A stretch of 8,286 nt of DNA from Campylobacteraceae bacterium. Lineage in GTDB: Bacteria > Campylobacterota > Campylobacteria > Campylobacterales > Sulfurovaceae. The notes under the pieces were generated by a model. It worked only from the letters and a program-made list of their open reading frames with translations. It was not told the DNA's origin and searched no databases. The translations under genes were made by a program, and so were the position numbers. The stretch is from NCBI GenBank assembly GCA_027056615.1, contig JALUKJ010000312.1:1-8286 (forward strand), written 5' to 3'. Positions 6,709 to 8,286 of this stretch are shown here, one piece after another (within the stretch, counting starts at the first letter, position 1; each line of letters starts with the position of its first letter).

Positions 6709-6710
6709 AT
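6684..6710. repeat. Perfect inverted repeat, 13-bp arms around one central base (operator candidate)
   Basis: Arm ATAATTATAATAT (6684-6696) and arm ATATTATAATTAT (6698-6710) are exact reverse complements around T6697. It ends 28 nt before the GTG start at 6739 and contains two TATAAT hexamers (6689-6694, 6702-6707). This placement suits a repressor site overlapping the -10 region. AT-only sequence yields palindromes by chance more easily, but 13 perfect pairs is long. Confidence 0.45.
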
Positions 6711-6726
6711 GGGAATATTAAAAAGT

Positions 6727-6732
6727 AAAGGA
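6727..6732 (+). promoter_or_regulatory. Shine-Dalgarno that supports a GTG start at 6739
   Basis: AAAGGA lies 6 nt before the in-frame GTG at 6739. The ATG at 6709 has no purine-rich site before it, because its upstream sequence is pure A/T inside the palindrome. This favours the GTG start. Confidence 0.6.
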
Positions 6733-6738
6733 TTTATT

Positions 6739-7254
6739 GTGTCTAAACAAAAAGAAAATAGATTAACATGGTGGATGGGTGGTATTTTAATGGCATTCTT
6801 ATTGCTATTGACCTTTTCTATATATGGAGCTAACCGTCCAATTGGTGCTTCAACTTATGTACCTTACCTTGCAGGAGTTATTTTTGACCTTGACCCAGAG
6901 AAATATAGTTATCTTAAAGAGGTTAAAAATGCTGGTTCATGGGAAGGAATAATGCTTCTTGGTGCATTGTTTGGTGGTTTTGTAACCTCTGTATTTATTA
7001 CAAAGACATTTAGACTCTCATTTATTCCAAGTGGTTGGAAACAGTACAAAAATAACTCTGTACTATCTCGACTTTTATGGAGTTTTTTTTCAGGTTTTAT
7101 TCTTATTCTTGGAGCAAGACTTGCAGGAGGTTGTACCTCTGGACACTTTATGTCTGGAATGAGTCAACTAGCAATGTCTTCAATGGTCTTTGGTGGAGTA
7201 GTGATTGTAACACTTATCATTACAGGTAGACTATTTTATAATATAAAGGAGTAG
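6739..7254 (+). CDS. YeeE/YedE-family (Sulf_transp) membrane protein, first half of a split pair
   Basis: A 171 aa inner-membrane protein if translation begins at the GTG at 6739 (181 aa from ATG 6709). There are about four hydrophobic segments, near residues 11-30, 70-88, 111-130 and 146-165 in GTG numbering. The hallmark GARLAGGCTSGHFMSG (125-140) contains the conserved Cys-Thr-Ser-Gly-His of the YeeE/YedE family, whose members import thiosulfate or related sulfur species; YedE-type proteins have also been linked to selenium supply for formate dehydrogenase in Campylobacter (FdhT). This is the GCTSGH half; the next gene supplies the GKCPGTGP half. Together they would make one full-length transporter. 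The stop is 6 nt before the next start. No TusA/SirA-like sulfur carrier is encoded in the window. The transported substrate is inferred only from family and from the neighbouring putative sulfur enzyme. Confidence 0.85.
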   Translation: MSKQKENRLTWWMGGILMAFLLLLTFSIYGANRPIGASTYVPYLAGVIFDLDPEKYSYLKEVKNAGSWEGIMLLGALFGGFVTSVFITKTFRLSFIPSGWKQYKNNSVLSRLLWSFFSGFILILGARLAGGCTSGHFMSGMSQLAMSSMVFGGVVIVTLIITGRLFYNIKE

Positions 7255-7260
7255 TAAATA

Positions 7261-7881
7261 ATGATTTTTTTAACTTATATGTCAGACATAGCCCAAGGAG
7301 TTAAAGTTATGTTTGAAAATGTCATTAATCAACCACATGGTTCTCTTGGATTAGTCTTTTTAATTGGTGTGATGTTTGGAGGAATTATTCAATATACAAG
7401 GGTTGATAAGTTTGAAAAAATTGCAGGTTTTGCAATGTTAAAAGATACGATTGTTCCTAAAATGCTATTTTTAACTGTAGGATTAGCTAGTATAGCACTC
7501 TATTTTTTAATGGATGCAGGTTTAGCTCATGCTCATATTAAACCTCTTAACTATCAAGGATTGATTATTGGTGGTATTTTGTTTGGGATTGGAATGGCTA
7601 TTTTAGGAAAATGTCCAGGTACTGGACCCATCTCTATTGCTGAAGGTAGAATTGATGTACTCGTAGCATCTATTGGTGGTCTTTTTGGTGGATTGGTTTT
7701 TATCCTATTTTTTGATGATTTCTTTAAACCTTTAATGGGTGAAAGTTATGGTAAAACTACTCTTTTTAACTTTTTTCAAGATAAAGAGTTAACTGTTCTT
7801 ATTTTTGGTTTAGTTGTAATTGCTATTGCCTTATTGATACCAAAATTAGAGTTGTGTGATAAAGAAGAAGATTGTAGTTAA
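7261..7881 (+). CDS. YeeE/YedE-family (Sulf_transp) membrane protein, second half of a split pair
   Basis: A 206 aa polytopic inner-membrane protein. Hydrophobic segments lie around residues 29-43, 67-84, 99-116, 132-151 and 177-193. The family motif GKCPGTGP (116-123) carries the conserved Cys118, and GGIIQYTRVDKFEKIAGF (40-57) matches the usual beginning of these domains. Two more cysteines sit in the polar C-terminal tail (Cys199, Cys205), a site where sulfur handover could occur, although that is speculation. AAAGGAG (7245-7251), 9 nt upstream, supports the ATG at 7261; Met codons at 7279 and 7309 are less well placed. It is co-transcribed with the previous gene and probably works with it as a sulfur-compound channel or transporter. 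Confidence 0.85.
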   Translation: MIFLTYMSDIAQGVKVMFENVINQPHGSLGLVFLIGVMFGGIIQYTRVDKFEKIAGFAMLKDTIVPKMLFLTVGLASIALYFLMDAGLAHAHIKPLNYQGLIIGGILFGIGMAILGKCPGTGPISIAEGRIDVLVASIGGLFGGLVFILFFDDFFKPLMGESYGKTTLFNFFQDKELTVLIFGLVVIAIALLIPKLELCDKEEDCS

Positions 7882-7887
7882 ACTATC

Positions 7888-7913
7888 CATAGACCTAATC
7901 TTTTAGGTCTATG
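7888..7913. terminator. Strong hairpin between convergent genes, likely bidirectional terminator
   Basis: An 11-bp perfect stem (CATAGACCTAA at 7888-7898, TTAGGTCTATG at 7903-7913) closes a 4-nt loop TCTT. It begins 7 nt after the stop of the YeeE/YedE gene. On the plus strand it is followed by only a short T-rich stretch (ATTTATT). On the minus strand it includes the stop codon of the convergent peptidase gene (7909-7911). Termination in both directions is likely; the weak T-tract makes efficiency uncertain. Confidence 0.7.
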
Positions 7914-8286
7914 ATTTATTAATAATACGTCTTCCCCATAAAAATCTTCTTTTATAAAAAGGTTTTTTTCTAAAGTTAGTAATAATTACTTTCTTTCTTG
8001 CAGAACTCGCATGGATAAAGTTACCATTACTAAGATATATACCTACATGATTTACTCTTCTTGTAAATTTTTTCTCTGTATCAAAAAATACCATATCTCC
8101 TCTACGTAAATCTTTATATTTAATATATTTTCCGACTTTAGCTTGGTCACGTGATACTCTTGGAATTTTAATACCTACTGTTGAACGAAAAACATATTTT
8201 GTAAAACCAGAACAGTCAAATCTATTTGGTCCTGTTGCTCCCCAAACATATTTTTGTCCAAGTTTTGATTTAGCATACTTTTCTAG
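7909..8286 (-). CDS. NlpC/P60 cysteine peptidase domain, probable peptidoglycan hydrolase (N-terminus off the window)
   Basis: The C-terminal 125 residues of a cell-wall endopeptidase. The frame is open to the right edge, so the Met codon at 8094-8092 is internal (it lies in LRRGDMVFFDT, a typical core strand of the domain), and the start plus any signal peptide or targeting domain lie beyond 8286. The catalytic triad is visible: Cys in NRFDCSGF (codon 8214-8212), His in NHVGIYL (codon 8049-8047), and a second His in NFIHAS. NlpC/P60 enzymes cleave the D-Glu to diaminopimelate bond in peptide stems. The C-terminus is basic (many Lys/Arg, ending in WGRRIINKS). It is transcribed toward the YeeE/YedE genes and is functionally unrelated to the molybdoenzyme cluster as far as can be seen. 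Confidence 0.88.
   Translation of the reverse strand, partial: LEKYAKSKLGQKYVWGATGPNRFDCSGFTKYVFRSTVGIKIPRVSRDQAKVGKYIKYKDLRRGDMVFFDTEKKFTRRVNHVGIYLSNGNFIHASSARKKVIITNFRKKPFYKRRFLWGRRIINKS

Noticed and set aside
7083..7090. Run of eight T in the first YeeE/YedE gene as a phase-variable tract
   Set aside because: The frame is intact through the conserved motif downstream, the tract is short, and T8 runs are expected in such AT-rich coding sequence.
8092..8094. Met codon as the start of a 61 aa minus-strand protein
   Set aside because: The same frame continues without a stop to the window edge and encodes the catalytic Cys of an NlpC/P60 domain, so this Met is internal.

Overview
The window looks like a chromosomal segment from a low-GC, sulfur-metabolising member of the Campylobacterota (Sulfurimonas/Sulfurovum-like). 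This is inferred from gene content and base composition: a Tat-exported PsrA/SoeA/SreA-like molybdoenzyme next to an NrfD membrane anchor, and a split YeeE/YedE pair. No rRNA or marker gene is present to confirm the taxon.

Positions 2-3720 hold the end of a membrane-bound respiratory complex: the 3' end of an NrfD/PsrC-type quinone-interacting subunit, then a very large (1136 aa) twin-arginine-exported molybdopterin oxidoreductase. An iron-sulfur electron-transfer subunit (PsrB type) is expected upstream, outside the window.

Positions 3849-6527 hold four tightly packed genes on the same strand, joined by 1-nt and 4-nt overlaps and then a 14-nt gap. They encode a TorD-family chaperone, a cytoplasmic poly-ferredoxin with four clusters plus a Zn-ribbon-like tail, a 154 aa protein that I read as a stand-alone degenerate shikimate-dehydrogenase N-terminal domain, and a 154 aa helical protein of unknown function with a Cys-x4-Cys pair. 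I infer that this cassette matures, loads or proofreads the molybdoenzyme in the cytoplasm before Tat export. A 128-nt gap with a strong GAAA-capped hairpin separates it from the enzyme gene.

Positions 6528-6738 are an extremely AT-rich regulatory gap (10 G/C in the first 181 bases) containing a perfect 13-bp-arm palindrome and several TATAAT hexamers. Downstream are two half-size YeeE/YedE (Sulf_transp) membrane proteins, 6739-7881, which probably form one transporter for a sulfur (or selenium) species. This would fit a complex acting on sulfur compounds, but the substrate is not proven.

Positions 7888-7913 form a strong hairpin between convergent genes. The final gene, on the minus strand, is an NlpC/P60 cysteine peptidase whose N-terminus lies beyond the right edge. 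No tRNA, rRNA, CRISPR array, insertion sequence or integrase was seen.
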